Source of the DNA: Verrucomicrobiota bacterium
GTDB lineage: Bacteria > Verrucomicrobiota > Verrucomicrobiia > Chthoniobacterales > Chthoniobacteraceae
DNA: 64,000 nt
NCBI GenBank assembly: GCA_009885995.1
Contig: VFJQ01000035.1
Span: forward strand, 31,162 to 95,161
Reading direction: 5' to 3'
Below the pieces are notes generated by a model that was not told the DNA's origin, did no database searches, and was given only the letters and a program-made list of their open reading frames with translations. The stretch's first letter is position 1; each line of letters opens with the position of its first letter. Made by a program: the position numbers and the translations under genes. Positions 35,425 through 44,210 of this stretch are shown here, piece by piece.

Positions 35425-36303
35425 ATGGGCGCATTTCTAGCCAAGACAATCGTCATTCTCCTGCTCGCCGCCGCGATCGTCGGCGGCGCGTGGTATTATA
35501 CCGACAAGCTCTTCCTGCAGCCGCAGAAGGCGCTGAAGGAGGAGAAGCTCGCACCGGCGACTCCGCCACCGCCCGATCCGGCGCTGCCCGAGTTCAACAA
35601 GGCGGTCGAACTGCTCCAGACCGGCGACCTGCTCGGCGCGCGCGAGGCGTTCACGCGCTTCGTCGAGCAGAACCCGCACTCGCTCAAACTCGACGACGCG
35701 AAGGACCGACTCGGGAGCATCAACACCGAGCTTTTCCTCTCGCAGAAACCTGCGCCGGAGAAGCAGGTGTATGTGGTGAAGAAGGGCGACGTGCTCAACA
35801 AGGTCGCGCGTATCACCAAGACCACGCCGGAGCTGCTCATGCAGGCGAACGGGCTCACCGGCATCATGCTGCGGATCGACCAGCGGCTTTACTACACGCC
35901 GGCGGAGTTCGCGCTGGCCATCGACAAACGAAACAAGAAACTGGTGCTCTTGAACCGCGGAAAATTCTTCAAGCACTACCCGATCACCACGCTGCCGCCG
36001 GCCAAAGCCGTCGCGAAGAAGGCGGCTGCCGGTCTAGTCGTGAAGCAGCAGGGGAAGGTGGTCGAAAAGATCGCCTGGGGTCCGAGCGGCGCGCGCGTCA
36101 TTTTCACCGACAAGGAATACGCGCAGGCCACGTTTTGGGTCAGCGTGAGCGTGCCGGGAAATACCATTTACTCCGATCCCGACCCAGCGTCCGGTGAGAA
36201 GCCCAACAAGCCGCCGACGGGCGGCATCGGCGTGGCGCCCGAGGCCGCCGCCGAGCTCGCCGCCCTGCTGACCAAGGGCAACCCCGTGACCGTCGAAAAC
36301 TGA
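35425..36303 (+). CDS. Membrane-anchored LysM protein with degenerate L,D-transpeptidase domain
   Basis: A 292-residue protein. One N-terminal membrane segment (TIVILLLAAAIVGGAWYY), a TPR-like helical pair (LLQTGDLLGAREAFTRFVEQ) and a LysM domain (YVVKKGDVLNKVARITKTTP) are followed by a YkuD-like beta domain (residues about 155-292). The position where active enzymes carry the HG...SHGC catalytic motif reads TGGIGVAPEAAAELAALLTK, with no Cys. It is therefore probably a non-catalytic peptidoglycan-binding protein. The gene ends eight bases before accA. Confidence 0.78.
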   Translation: MGAFLAKTIVILLLAAAIVGGAWYYTDKLFLQPQKALKEEKLAPATPPPPDPALPEFNKAVELLQTGDLLGAREAFTRFVEQNPHSLKLDDAKDRLGSINTELFLSQKPAPEKQVYVVKKGDVLNKVARITKTTPELLMQANGLTGIMLRIDQRLYYTPAEFALAIDKRNKKLVLLNRGKFFKHYPITTLPPAKAVAKKAAAGLVVKQQGKVVEKIAWGPSGARVIFTDKEYAQATFWVSVSVPGNTIYSDPDPASGEKPNKPPTGGIGVAPEAAAELAALLTKGNPVTVEN

Positions 36304-36311
36304 CTGTGACC

Positions 36312-37271
36312 ATGAAAACAGCACCGCTCGATTTTGAAAAACCCATCGTCGCACTCGAAGAGAAACTCGCCGACCTCAAGGCACACAGCCGCGAGCACGA
36401 CGTGGACGTGGAGACTGAAATCCAACGCATGGAGGTGAAGATCGAGGAAACGAAGCGGCAGATTTACCTGAACCTCACGGCGTGGGAGCGCGTGCAGATC
36501 GCACGGCACCCTGCGCGGCCTTACACGCTCGATTACCTCGGGCTTTCGTTCACGGACTACGTCGAGTTGCATGGCGACCGACTCTTCGCCGAGGACCCTT
36601 CGATGCCCGGCGGATTCGCGACCATCGATGGGCACAAATGCGTCGTCGTCGGCCAGCAGAAAGGCCGCGAGCTGAAGGAGAACATCAAGCGCAACTTCGG
36701 CTGCGCGAACCCCGAGGGCTACCGCAAGGCGCTGCGTCTCATGCGGCTCGCCGAGAAGTTCGGGCTGCCTTTTGTCGCGCTCATCGACACGCCTGGTGCG
36801 TATCCCGGCATCGGCAGCGAAGAGCGCCACATCTCCGAGGCCATCGCCGTGAATCTTCGCGAGATGATGACCCTGCGCACCCCGATCGTCGCCGTGGTCA
36901 TCGGCGAAGGCGGTAGCGGCGGGGCGCTCGGTATCGGCGTCGCCGATCGCGTGCTCATGCTGGAGAATGCCTATTACTCGGTGATCAGCCCTGAAGGTTG
37001 CGCGGCGATCCTGTGGAAGCACCGCAAGCACGCGCCCGAAGCCGCCAGCGCACTGAAGCTCACCGCGAGCGACTTGCTCGAACTGAAGATCATCGACGAA
37101 ATCGTCCCCGAGCCGCTCGGCGGCGCGCATCAGGATCATCAAGCCGCGATCGACAATCTCCGCACCGCCGTCGCACACCAACTCGACGAGCTTTGCGATG
37201 TCCCGATGGAGAAGCTGCTCGAGCGCCGCTACGAGAAGTTCCGCCGAATCGGCGAGTTCAAGGGCGCCTGA
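36312..37271 (+). CDS. accA: Acetyl-CoA carboxylase carboxyltransferase subunit alpha
   Basis: A 319-residue protein beginning MKTAPLDFEKPIVALEEKLA. Family motifs are IYLNLTAWERVQIARHPARP, LHGDRLFAEDPSM, FVALIDTPGAYPGIGSEER, IGEGGSGGALGIGVADRVLM and YYSVISPEGCAAILW. With AccD it transfers the carboxyl group from carboxybiotin to acetyl-CoA, the first step of fatty-acid synthesis. A GTG six bases upstream is less likely than the ATG. It lies between the LysM protein and the S1 protein. Confidence 0.97.
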   Translation: MKTAPLDFEKPIVALEEKLADLKAHSREHDVDVETEIQRMEVKIEETKRQIYLNLTAWERVQIARHPARPYTLDYLGLSFTDYVELHGDRLFAEDPSMPGGFATIDGHKCVVVGQQKGRELKENIKRNFGCANPEGYRKALRLMRLAEKFGLPFVALIDTPGAYPGIGSEERHISEAIAVNLREMMTLRTPIVAVVIGEGGSGGALGIGVADRVLMLENAYYSVISPEGCAAILWKHRKHAPEAASALKLTASDLLELKIIDEIVPEPLGGAHQDHQAAIDNLRTAVAHQLDELCDVPMEKLLERRYEKFRRIGEFKGA

Positions 37272-37280
37272 CATCGCAGG

Positions 37281-38123
37281 ATGGTCGCGATCGGCAGACG
37301 CAATACGTTGCGCGTCCTCCAAGGGGCGCCGCAGGGGCTTTATCTCGACGGCGGCGAACTCGGCGAGATTCTGTTACCCCGCCGCTACATCGGCCCCGGC
37401 GTCGCGCCGGGTGCGGAAGTGGAAGTGTTCATCTACCGCGACTCCGAGGACCGGTTGGTCGCCACGACGGAGACGCCGCTCGCCATGGTCGGAGAGTGCG
37501 CCGTGCTCGAAGTGATCGCGAGCGACCGCCAGACCGGTGCCTTTCTAAAATGGGGCCTGAGCAAGGACTTGCTGTTGCCGATCCGCGAACAATCTCACGA
37601 GGTCCATCCCGGTGACCGCGTTGTCGCATTCATCTTCCTCGACGATTTGACCGGACGCATCGTCGCCAGCACGCGGCTGCACCGGCACCTTCATAAGTCG
37701 CCCCCGGCTTTCACGGAAGGCCAGCGCGTCTCGCTCCTCATCGCGGAAGAGTCCGAGATCGGTTACACCGCCGTGGTCGAGAACACGCACCTCGGGCTGC
37801 TCTATTTCAGCGATCTCGGCAGTCCGCTGGATCACGGTCAGCGGCTCGACGGCTACATCCGCGCGATCCGCTCCGATGGGAAGATCGACCTCGCACTCGA
37901 CCCCACGGGCCGCGGTCGCGTGCCTCCGCTCGCACAGCGAATCGCCGACGCCCTGCGCGCCAGCGGCGGGTTCCTGCCGTTCGACGACAAGAGCCCGCCG
38001 GACGTGATCCGCGCCGAATTCGCCGCGAGCAAGAAGGCCTTCAAGGAAGCCATCGGCGCGCTCTACCGTGAGCGGCGCATCAGCCTCGAAGACGGCGGCA
38101 TCCGGCTGATCGAACCGAAGTAA
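37281..38123 (+). CDS. S1 RNA-binding protein of the CvfB/YitL type
   Basis: A 280-residue protein beginning MVAIGRRNTLRVLQGAPQGL. Three successive S1-like beta barrels and a C-terminal winged helix fit CvfB. Segments include YLDGGELGEILLPRRYI, GAFLKWGLSKDLLLPI (the typical CvfB S1 core) and YTAVVENTHLGLLYFSD. The C-terminal PFDDKSPPDVIRAEFAASKK forms the winged helix. Such proteins bind RNA and affect virulence or translation in Firmicutes. It lies ten bases after accA and is likely cotranscribed. Confidence 0.88.
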   Translation: MVAIGRRNTLRVLQGAPQGLYLDGGELGEILLPRRYIGPGVAPGAEVEVFIYRDSEDRLVATTETPLAMVGECAVLEVIASDRQTGAFLKWGLSKDLLLPIREQSHEVHPGDRVVAFIFLDDLTGRIVASTRLHRHLHKSPPAFTEGQRVSLLIAEESEIGYTAVVENTHLGLLYFSDLGSPLDHGQRLDGYIRAIRSDGKIDLALDPTGRGRVPPLAQRIADALRASGGFLPFDDKSPPDVIRAEFAASKKAFKEAIGALYRERRISLEDGGIRLIEPK

Positions 38124-38128
38124 GCACG

Positions 38129-40378
38129 CTACTTCGCCGCCACCTTTGGCGTCGTGCCCGGGAGGTAATACTCGACGTAGCCGAGCATCATCTCGTCGGT
38201 CGTCTGCGGGCCCCAACGCACGGTCTTGTTCGGGTCCGGGTTCGCGGGATTGTTCGCGCTGTTGTCGAACCAGCCGGTGACACGGATCTCGCTGCCCGCA
38301 GGGATGGTGATGGGCGCGGCATAGCGGTAGGCGAGCTGCCAGTTGAAGTCGTAGCGCGGCACGTCGAGCAGCGTGCGCGGGCTTTGGCCGGGCAGCACGA
38401 GTTCATAGCGGAAGGCTTTTCCGCGCATGTGCATGTGCGGCATGAAGCCGAGCAGCGTGACCTCCCGCGGCACGGTGAGCGACGCAGCTTCGGGATGATT
38501 CTCCGCGCCGGCTGGGATGCTGAGCCGGTGATTCTGGATCCCGGCGACATGCACGACGTGCTGCGGCGGCTCCTTCGCGAAGCGCACGCCGAGCTTCACC
38601 TGGTCGCGCGTCGTGGTGCCATTGGGCGTGTAGTGGATCTGGAAGAGAAGCGTGGCGTTGGCCGGCAGGTTCTTGGCGAAGCCGTCGGGGAAAATGACGT
38701 GGTCATTGCCCGGCACGTAGGCAGCGAAGAAACCGCCGCCCTCGTCATTCTCCGCGACGCGCCGACCAGCCAGCAGACCGCCTTCACCGCGGATGAAGAT
38801 GAGCACGTGATGCACCACCTCGCGCGAGGTGGGCTGCACCTCGAAGGCGCTCACCCACCGATCCTCGGCGAGCCCGGTTTTAACGGTCACGTTTTGATAC
38901 GCCATCGTCCCGGTGGCTTTTACTTCGATCGGGCTCGCGACTTGGAAGACCGCGTCGGGCGTTCCGATCTGCCATTCGCCGGGCCACGTGCGCGCGAGCG
39001 GAGCGTCCTTCGGGTCGCCCGCGGGTTTGCCATTGGATAGCCACGCGAGGAGATCGGAGCGATCGCGCTCGGCGAGCGAACGATCGTTGCCCCACGGCGA
39101 GTGCTCGCCTTTGGCCGGCGGCGCGGCGAACCACGGCGGCATGAGCTGGCGCTCGACCATCTTGCGGATCATGCCCGCTTTCGCATTCACCTGCTCGATG
39201 GTTTCGAGCGGAAACGGCGCGACCCCGCCGCCGCGATGGCACTCGACACAGTTGCTCTGCAGGATGCGCGAGATGCGGTTGTGATAAGTCGTATCGCTCG
39301 CATGGCTCGCATCGGGTTCTGCGAGATCGAGCACGCAGCCGGGCGCCTCGGTGGCCTGCACGGCGGGCACACGCCCGGCGAGCGCGGCGTCCAGCGCGTC
39401 GGCTGCGTAGCGGTGCCGCGGGGCGTCGAGCGAGTAGCCGAGGCCGTATTGATCATCGAGCGCACCGCGATAGACGAGCGTGCGCTTCGCATCGAGCACG
39501 AGCACGTCCGTCGTCACGCCTGCGCCGAGCGCGCGGCACAGCGCACCATCGCGATCGAGCGCGCACGGGGCAGTGAGCTTTGCTTCGCGGAACGCATCGC
39601 GCAGCTCCTCGGTAGTCTCGGTCGCGGTCGGCGCGACGAGCAGCAGCGCGGCGCCGCGGGCTTTCGCGTCCTGTTCCAGAGTGGCGAGCGATGGGATGTA
39701 ACGTTTGCTCACCGGGCAGCTCGTGCTGACGAGCGCGATCACCGTCGCCTTGCCCGCGGTGAACTCCGAGAGCCTGCGCTGCCTCCCGTCGAGATCGCTG
39801 AATGCCGCGTCGGAAATCATCCGCCCGATGCCCGCATCGCCCGGCTTGATGCGTTTCGGTTCCTGCCGCGGGCTCGCTTGCTCCGGCTTGTAATCCGGCG
39901 GCGACGCGCTGCTCGCCGGCGGTGTCGTCTTGCTCAAGCTCGCGAAGAAATCCTTCACCTCCGCGAGCGTGACCCCGTCCACGCTGCGCCCTAGCTGCGA
40001 GAGCCAGCGAGCCTGCGCGAGTTCTTCGCCCACGAGCTTTCCGTCGCCGTTCTTGTCGAGCTGCTTGAAGCGCTGCTCGACCTCCGAGCCATTCACCGCG
40101 GCGAGCGCTTTGCGGGCAGCGTTCTGCAATGCGCCTCCGCGTTTGCGAAACTGAGCCTGGAGTTCGTCGCGCGTGATGGAGCCATCGCCATCCGCATCGG
40201 CGCCGCTCACGTAAGCCGCGACCGGCTTCGCCTCATCGGCGGAAAGTCTGCCGTCGGCGTTCGTGTCGTATTGCTTGAAACGCTCGTCGAGCCACTGCCG
40301 GCCGAGTTGTTCGAGGAGCGGACGATCTTGAGCGTGGGCGGCGAGGACGACGAGCAGGAGAAGGAGAGCGGAGCGCAT
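38129..40378 (-). CDS. Secreted EF-hand/redoxin/cytochrome c/copper-monooxygenase-like chimera
   Basis: A 749-residue protein with a signal peptide (MRSALLLLLVVLAAHAQ). Order: three EF-hand loops (DTNADGRLSADE, DADGDGSITRDE, DKNGDGKLVGEE; residues about 38-120), an AhpC/TSA-like thioredoxin domain (SCPVSKRYIPSLATLEQ) with a single Cys-type site, a CxxCH haem motif (NCVECHRGGG) and a C-terminal copper type II ascorbate-dependent monooxygenase-like part (PHMHMRGK, VVHHVLIF). It resembles multi-domain proteins of Planctomycetota. The substrate is unknown. The start is the ATG at 40378 before the signal peptide. Confidence 0.85.
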   Translation of the reverse strand: MRSALLLLLVVLAAHAQDRPLLEQLGRQWLDERFKQYDTNADGRLSADEAKPVAAYVSGADADGDGSITRDELQAQFRKRGGALQNAARKALAAVNGSEVEQRFKQLDKNGDGKLVGEELAQARWLSQLGRSVDGVTLAEVKDFFASLSKTTPPASSASPPDYKPEQASPRQEPKRIKPGDAGIGRMISDAAFSDLDGRQRRLSEFTAGKATVIALVSTSCPVSKRYIPSLATLEQDAKARGAALLLVAPTATETTEELRDAFREAKLTAPCALDRDGALCRALGAGVTTDVLVLDAKRTLVYRGALDDQYGLGYSLDAPRHRYAADALDAALAGRVPAVQATEAPGCVLDLAEPDASHASDTTYHNRISRILQSNCVECHRGGGVAPFPLETIEQVNAKAGMIRKMVERQLMPPWFAAPPAKGEHSPWGNDRSLAERDRSDLLAWLSNGKPAGDPKDAPLARTWPGEWQIGTPDAVFQVASPIEVKATGTMAYQNVTVKTGLAEDRWVSAFEVQPTSREVVHHVLIFIRGEGGLLAGRRVAENDEGGGFFAAYVPGNDHVIFPDGFAKNLPANATLLFQIHYTPNGTTTRDQVKLGVRFAKEPPQHVVHVAGIQNHRLSIPAGAENHPEAASLTVPREVTLLGFMPHMHMRGKAFRYELVLPGQSPRTLLDVPRYDFNWQLAYRYAAPITIPAGSEIRVTGWFDNSANNPANPDPNKTVRWGPQTTDEMMLGYVEYYLPGTTPKVAAK

Positions 40379-40431
40379 GATGGAATCGCGAGTGGAGACG
40401 AGCCGGTGGTCCGGCGGGTTACGTCGAACCG

Positions 40432-43287
40432 TCAACGCTTGTCGAAGTCGCGCCAGAATTCATACACCGGCTCGGTGAGCTTCTTGTAGCTGAGCCGGCG
40501 CAGCGTCGGGTGTTCGCGTAGGAAATCGATGTCCTTGCAGTGTTTCGGGATGATGACCGCTTCGAGTTCCGTCATCTCCGCGAGCGGGCTGAGGTCGGTG
40601 AGATCGGTGCAGCCCTCGAGGTTGAGTTCGCGCAGCGGGCACTTCACGAGCGAGCGCAGATCGCTCACGCCCGTGCGGCTGAGGTCGAGCTGCTGAAGCG
40701 GCGTCGTCGCGAGAGGCGCGAGGTCTTTCACTTCGCGGCAACCGGAGAGGACGAGATTTTCCAGCGGCATGCCGGCGAGTGCGGCGAGGCTGGAGATGCG
40801 CAGATTATTGCGCACGCGGAGCGTCTCCAGCGCCATGCCGGCGAGCGGCGCGAGATCGGCGATCGGACATCCGTCGGCGCTGAAGCTCCGCAACTTCATG
40901 CCGCTGAGCGGGCGCAGATCGCCGACAGGGTTGTTGCTGATCGAGAGCTTCTCGAGCTGCCAGCCCTTCAGCACAGTGAGGTCCGCGACGCGCGTGCCGT
41001 CGAGGTTGAGGCTCGCGATGGGACGGTTGCGCAGCTCGCGCAGGCCGCCCATGCCGGGTCGCCGCGCACCTTTCTCGCCGGCCGGACCGAAGAGGCCCTT
41101 GGTCAAGTCCATGCCGCTGAGGTCGAGGTTGATCGTGGCGTCTTCGTTGGTCTCGACGCGGTCCTTGAGCCCGAGCTTTCCGAACGAATCCTGGATGGTC
41201 CGGCGGAAGAGTTCGCGGTCGGCGGTGAGTTGCCGCAGGATTCCGAAGGCTTCGTCGGTGCGGTTCTGCGCGAGCATGGCCTGCTGGAGTTCCTTCAGCG
41301 CACCGATCGCCGGCTTGCCGTCGGGGCCGAGGTTGCCGAGCAGCCTGGTCGTGAGGTCGAGGTTGGTTTTCCCGCCGGCGACCTTCGGGTTGAGCGACAC
41401 CGCTTTTGCGTAAGCCTGCTTCGCTTCGCCGAGCTTGAGCATGGATTGCAGGATGTTGCCCTTGAGCACCCAGAACTCGGCGTCCTGCGGTTGCTGCCCG
41501 ATGGCGTAATCGATCTTTTCGAGCGCCTCGCCGAACTTGAGATCCTCGAGCAGCGCCTCCGCATCGGATGCAAAAGTCGGCGCGGTCTGCCGCAGGTCTT
41601 CGATCGCCTCGGCGGCCTTGATCTCACTCCGGCGCGCCCGCTCGGCGTTCTGTTTGGCGAGGCGTTCGCTCACGATTGCAAGATCGCGCTCGTGCTTGAG
41701 CGAGAAAAAGAGCGTGCCGACCGCGAGGTGGAAGACGATCGCGAAGATGAAGATCAGCGTCACTTCCTTCTTGTGCCGGCCGGCCCACAGCAGCGCCTGT
41801 TTGAAAAGCGTCGCGCGTTCCGCCTTCGTCGCGAAGCCGCCCTGGAACGCCGTGATGTCGGCCTGCATCTCCTCCACGCTTTGGTATCGCTTCTCCGGGT
41901 CCGCAGTCATCGCCTTCATCGCCACGGCGCCGAGGCTCTCCGGCACGCGACCGCCGGGCAGATGCGGCAGGTCGATGGCGTCTGGATCAGGCGGCACTTC
42001 GAGGCGGCGCGTGGACTTCGGCGGCGAACTGAAACTCGTCGGCGGCGTGATGTGGCTCGCGAGGATGTGGTCGATGACTTCCGCGACCGTCGTCCCCGCG
42101 AACGGCACGCGCAGCGTGAGGATCGCGTAGAGGATTTCGCCGAGCACGTAGATGTCTGAGCGCGTGTCGATTTTATCGAGCTCCCCGCGCGCCTGCTCCG
42201 GCGAGATGTAAGGCGGTGTGCCGACGACGAGGCCGTGCATCGTTTGAAAGCCGCGCGCGTCGGTCAGCGGCTGATCGACGACGGTTTCGATGGGTTGCGT
42301 TTCGCCCTCCTTGCGCTGAGCGCCGGTCATGTTTTTCGCGAGGCCCCAGTCCATCACCATCACCTCGCCATAGCTGCCGATCATTACGTTCTCGGGCTTG
42401 AGGTCGCGATGCACGACGCCCTTCGAGTGCGCGAAGCCGACGCCGTCGCAGATCTTCTGGAAGATCGTCACCAGCATAGCGAGCGGATACTTGTTCACGA
42501 GCGCCTCGTTGCCGTGGCGCAGGCCGCGCAGCACCTCATCGAGCGTGATGCCGCGGACGAACTTCATCGTGTAGAACGTCTCACCATGCTCATCGAGGCC
42601 GAGCTCATACACGGGCACGATGTTTGGGTGTTCGAGTTGTCCGGTGAGCTGCGCCTCGTCGATGAACCGCAGCACGTTCTCCCGCGAAAACTGCGACGTC
42701 GTCTTCATCACCTTCATCGCCACCGTCCGGCGCACGTGCAGGTCGCGCGCCTGCATCACCACGCCCATGCCCCCGCGCGCGATGGTGGTGACGACTTTGT
42801 ATTTCGCTCCGGCGAGCATCTGGCGCACGGACTCGAGACCGAGATCTTCGTCCCACAGCGCCGCGCGGAACTGCCGATCCGCATCCTCGTGAAGGCGGAT
42901 GTAGAGCCGCGAGCTGCCGATCTGCACTTCCTGGTCGGGTCGCACGCGCGTGGGGATCTGCACCTGCACGCCGTCGATGAAGACGCCGTTCGATGACCCG
43001 AGATCCTCGACGAGCAGCTCGAAGGAATTGAACGTCAGCCGCGCGTGATGCCGCGACACCTGCTCGGCCTCGACCACGACGTGGCACGTCGCATCGCGCC
43101 CGATGATGTATTCGCCCGGCTCGATCGCGTATTTGTGCGCGAGTGTTCCGTCCACATACACGTGGACTTCCGCGAGCAGCGGCGCGGGCGGCGATTCGGC
43201 GGAATTCTCTTCGGTCACAGCGAGTAGCGTCGCGGCTCGCGAATGCGAGTCAAGGTCAGGGCTCAGGGTCGGCGGCGCTTCATCCAT
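40432..43287 (-). CDS. FHA-Ser/Thr kinase with TPR and leucine-rich repeats
   Basis: A 951-residue protein. The FHA domain (residues about 40-130; IIGRDATCHVVVEAEQVSRH and LGSSNGVFIDG) precedes a kinase domain with the glycine loop RGGMGVV, catalytic VVHRDLKPENVMIG, MDWGLAKN and GTPPYISPEQARGE. After a membrane segment (VTLIFIFAIVFHLAVGTLFF) comes a TPR-like region and about ten short leucine-rich units (LPLAGMALETL-type). The kinase would be cytoplasmic with extracytoplasmic LRRs. It may sense envelope state. HRD and DxG-like positions are intact, although the DFG is DWG. Confidence 0.93.
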   Translation of the reverse strand: MDEAPPTLSPDLDSHSRAATLLAVTEENSAESPPAPLLAEVHVYVDGTLAHKYAIEPGEYIIGRDATCHVVVEAEQVSRHHARLTFNSFELLVEDLGSSNGVFIDGVQVQIPTRVRPDQEVQIGSSRLYIRLHEDADRQFRAALWDEDLGLESVRQMLAGAKYKVVTTIARGGMGVVMQARDLHVRRTVAMKVMKTTSQFSRENVLRFIDEAQLTGQLEHPNIVPVYELGLDEHGETFYTMKFVRGITLDEVLRGLRHGNEALVNKYPLAMLVTIFQKICDGVGFAHSKGVVHRDLKPENVMIGSYGEVMVMDWGLAKNMTGAQRKEGETQPIETVVDQPLTDARGFQTMHGLVVGTPPYISPEQARGELDKIDTRSDIYVLGEILYAILTLRVPFAGTTVAEVIDHILASHITPPTSFSSPPKSTRRLEVPPDPDAIDLPHLPGGRVPESLGAVAMKAMTADPEKRYQSVEEMQADITAFQGGFATKAERATLFKQALLWAGRHKKEVTLIFIFAIVFHLAVGTLFFSLKHERDLAIVSERLAKQNAERARRSEIKAAEAIEDLRQTAPTFASDAEALLEDLKFGEALEKIDYAIGQQPQDAEFWVLKGNILQSMLKLGEAKQAYAKAVSLNPKVAGGKTNLDLTTRLLGNLGPDGKPAIGALKELQQAMLAQNRTDEAFGILRQLTADRELFRRTIQDSFGKLGLKDRVETNEDATINLDLSGMDLTKGLFGPAGEKGARRPGMGGLRELRNRPIASLNLDGTRVADLTVLKGWQLEKLSISNNPVGDLRPLSGMKLRSFSADGCPIADLAPLAGMALETLRVRNNLRISSLAALAGMPLENLVLSGCREVKDLAPLATTPLQQLDLSRTGVSDLRSLVKCPLRELNLEGCTDLTDLSPLAEMTELEAVIIPKHCKDIDFLREHPTLRRLSYKKLTEPVYEFWRDFDKR

Positions 43288-43336
43288 GAGACATGGAACA
43301 CGCTCCGCACGGAATCGTTAGACGAACCGTCGAAAT

Positions 43337-43633
43337 CTACAGCCCGGGGATCGCGGGCGGAGCAGCCGGCGCGGCCGCATCGGGCGCGGCGGGCGCGGCG
43401 GGCGCGGGCATGGCGGGATCGAGCCCTGGCGCCTGCGGCATGGCGGGAGCCGGCGCTCCATCGAGCGGCGTGGCATCAGGGAGCAACTCGGTCGGCTTCG
43501 GCTTCTCCTTCTCCGGTTTGAAGTGATTGCGCTTGGGCCGATACATGTCGGTGTAGATCGTCTTGCAGCCGGCGAGGCTGATGACGGCGAAAGTCGAAAG
43601 CGCAATCAATGCGGTGAAGGAGGGTCGAGGCAT
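43337..43633 (-). CDS. Small Pro/Ala-rich lipoprotein
   Basis: A 98-residue protein beginning MPRPSFTALIALSTFAVISL and AGCKTIY, a type II signal peptide with the lipobox LAGC. The mature part is charged (KRNHFKPEKEKPKP) and then a Pro/Ala tail. No domain is recognised. It lies 50 bases downstream of the kinase gene's ATG region on the same strand and upstream of it in transcription order. It could be an outer-membrane anchor. Confidence 0.7.
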   Translation of the reverse strand: MPRPSFTALIALSTFAVISLAGCKTIYTDMYRPKRNHFKPEKEKPKPTELLPDATPLDGAPAPAMPQAPGLDPAMPAPAAPAAPDAAAPAAPPAIPGL

Positions 43634-43755
43634 GGAGCGATGCTTTAGGAGAGGGGAAGGGGCGTCGTCAACCCTTTCGCGCAGAGCAAAGATGGTTGAT
43701 CGCCCGCCAAGCGATGGGTGGCGCGAAAGAATCTCCCGCCGCATGGTCTGCCCAT

Positions 43756-44025
43756 ATGAACCCCAGCGTTTGCAGAACACTCAGCACCATTTGTTTTCTC
43801 GCCGGCATCTCGTCGATCGTGCTCTCGATCGGGATCTGGTGGTTCCTCGACCGCGACACGTCCGAAGCGCGCGCCCACGCCGAGCGCTTCGGCATCTTCA
43901 TCGGCTTGTGGGCGCCGACGCTCCTCATCCTCTCGAACCGCTTCGACCGCTACGCCGACAAGGCGCGCATCCTCCCCGGCATGGACCCGCGACTGCATGA
44001 AGTCGAAGCCGACGAGGTGAAGTAA
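43756..44025 (+). CDS. Small two-helix membrane protein
   Basis: An 89-residue protein beginning MNPSVCRTLSTICFLAGISS. Two hydrophobic segments (TICFLAGISSIVLSIGIWWF and FGIFIGLWAPTLLILSNRF) suggest a hairpin in the inner membrane. The cytoplasmic tail is acidic. I recognise no family. It is divergent from the lipoprotein gene and ends 67 bases before tRNA-Phe. Confidence 0.6.
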   Translation: MNPSVCRTLSTICFLAGISSIVLSIGIWWFLDRDTSEARAHAERFGIFIGLWAPTLLILSNRFDRYADKARILPGMDPRLHEVEADEVK

Positions 44026-44092
44026 CCGCGGCCGTGCGAAAACACCGCTTGCGGCTGCGAAGGCGCCGTGCATTCTTCCGCCCCTTCGCGAC

Positions 44093-44168
<76 letters not shown>

Positions 44169-44210
44169 CCTTTTCCTTCGCCAGCGTCGGCACCTCTTTC
44201 TCTGTCCTCG

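Noticed and set aside
44030..44092. Promoter of tRNA-Phe (TTGCGG...CATTCT)
   Set aside because: Match to -35/-10 is weak and consensus elements for this phylum are not established from this window.
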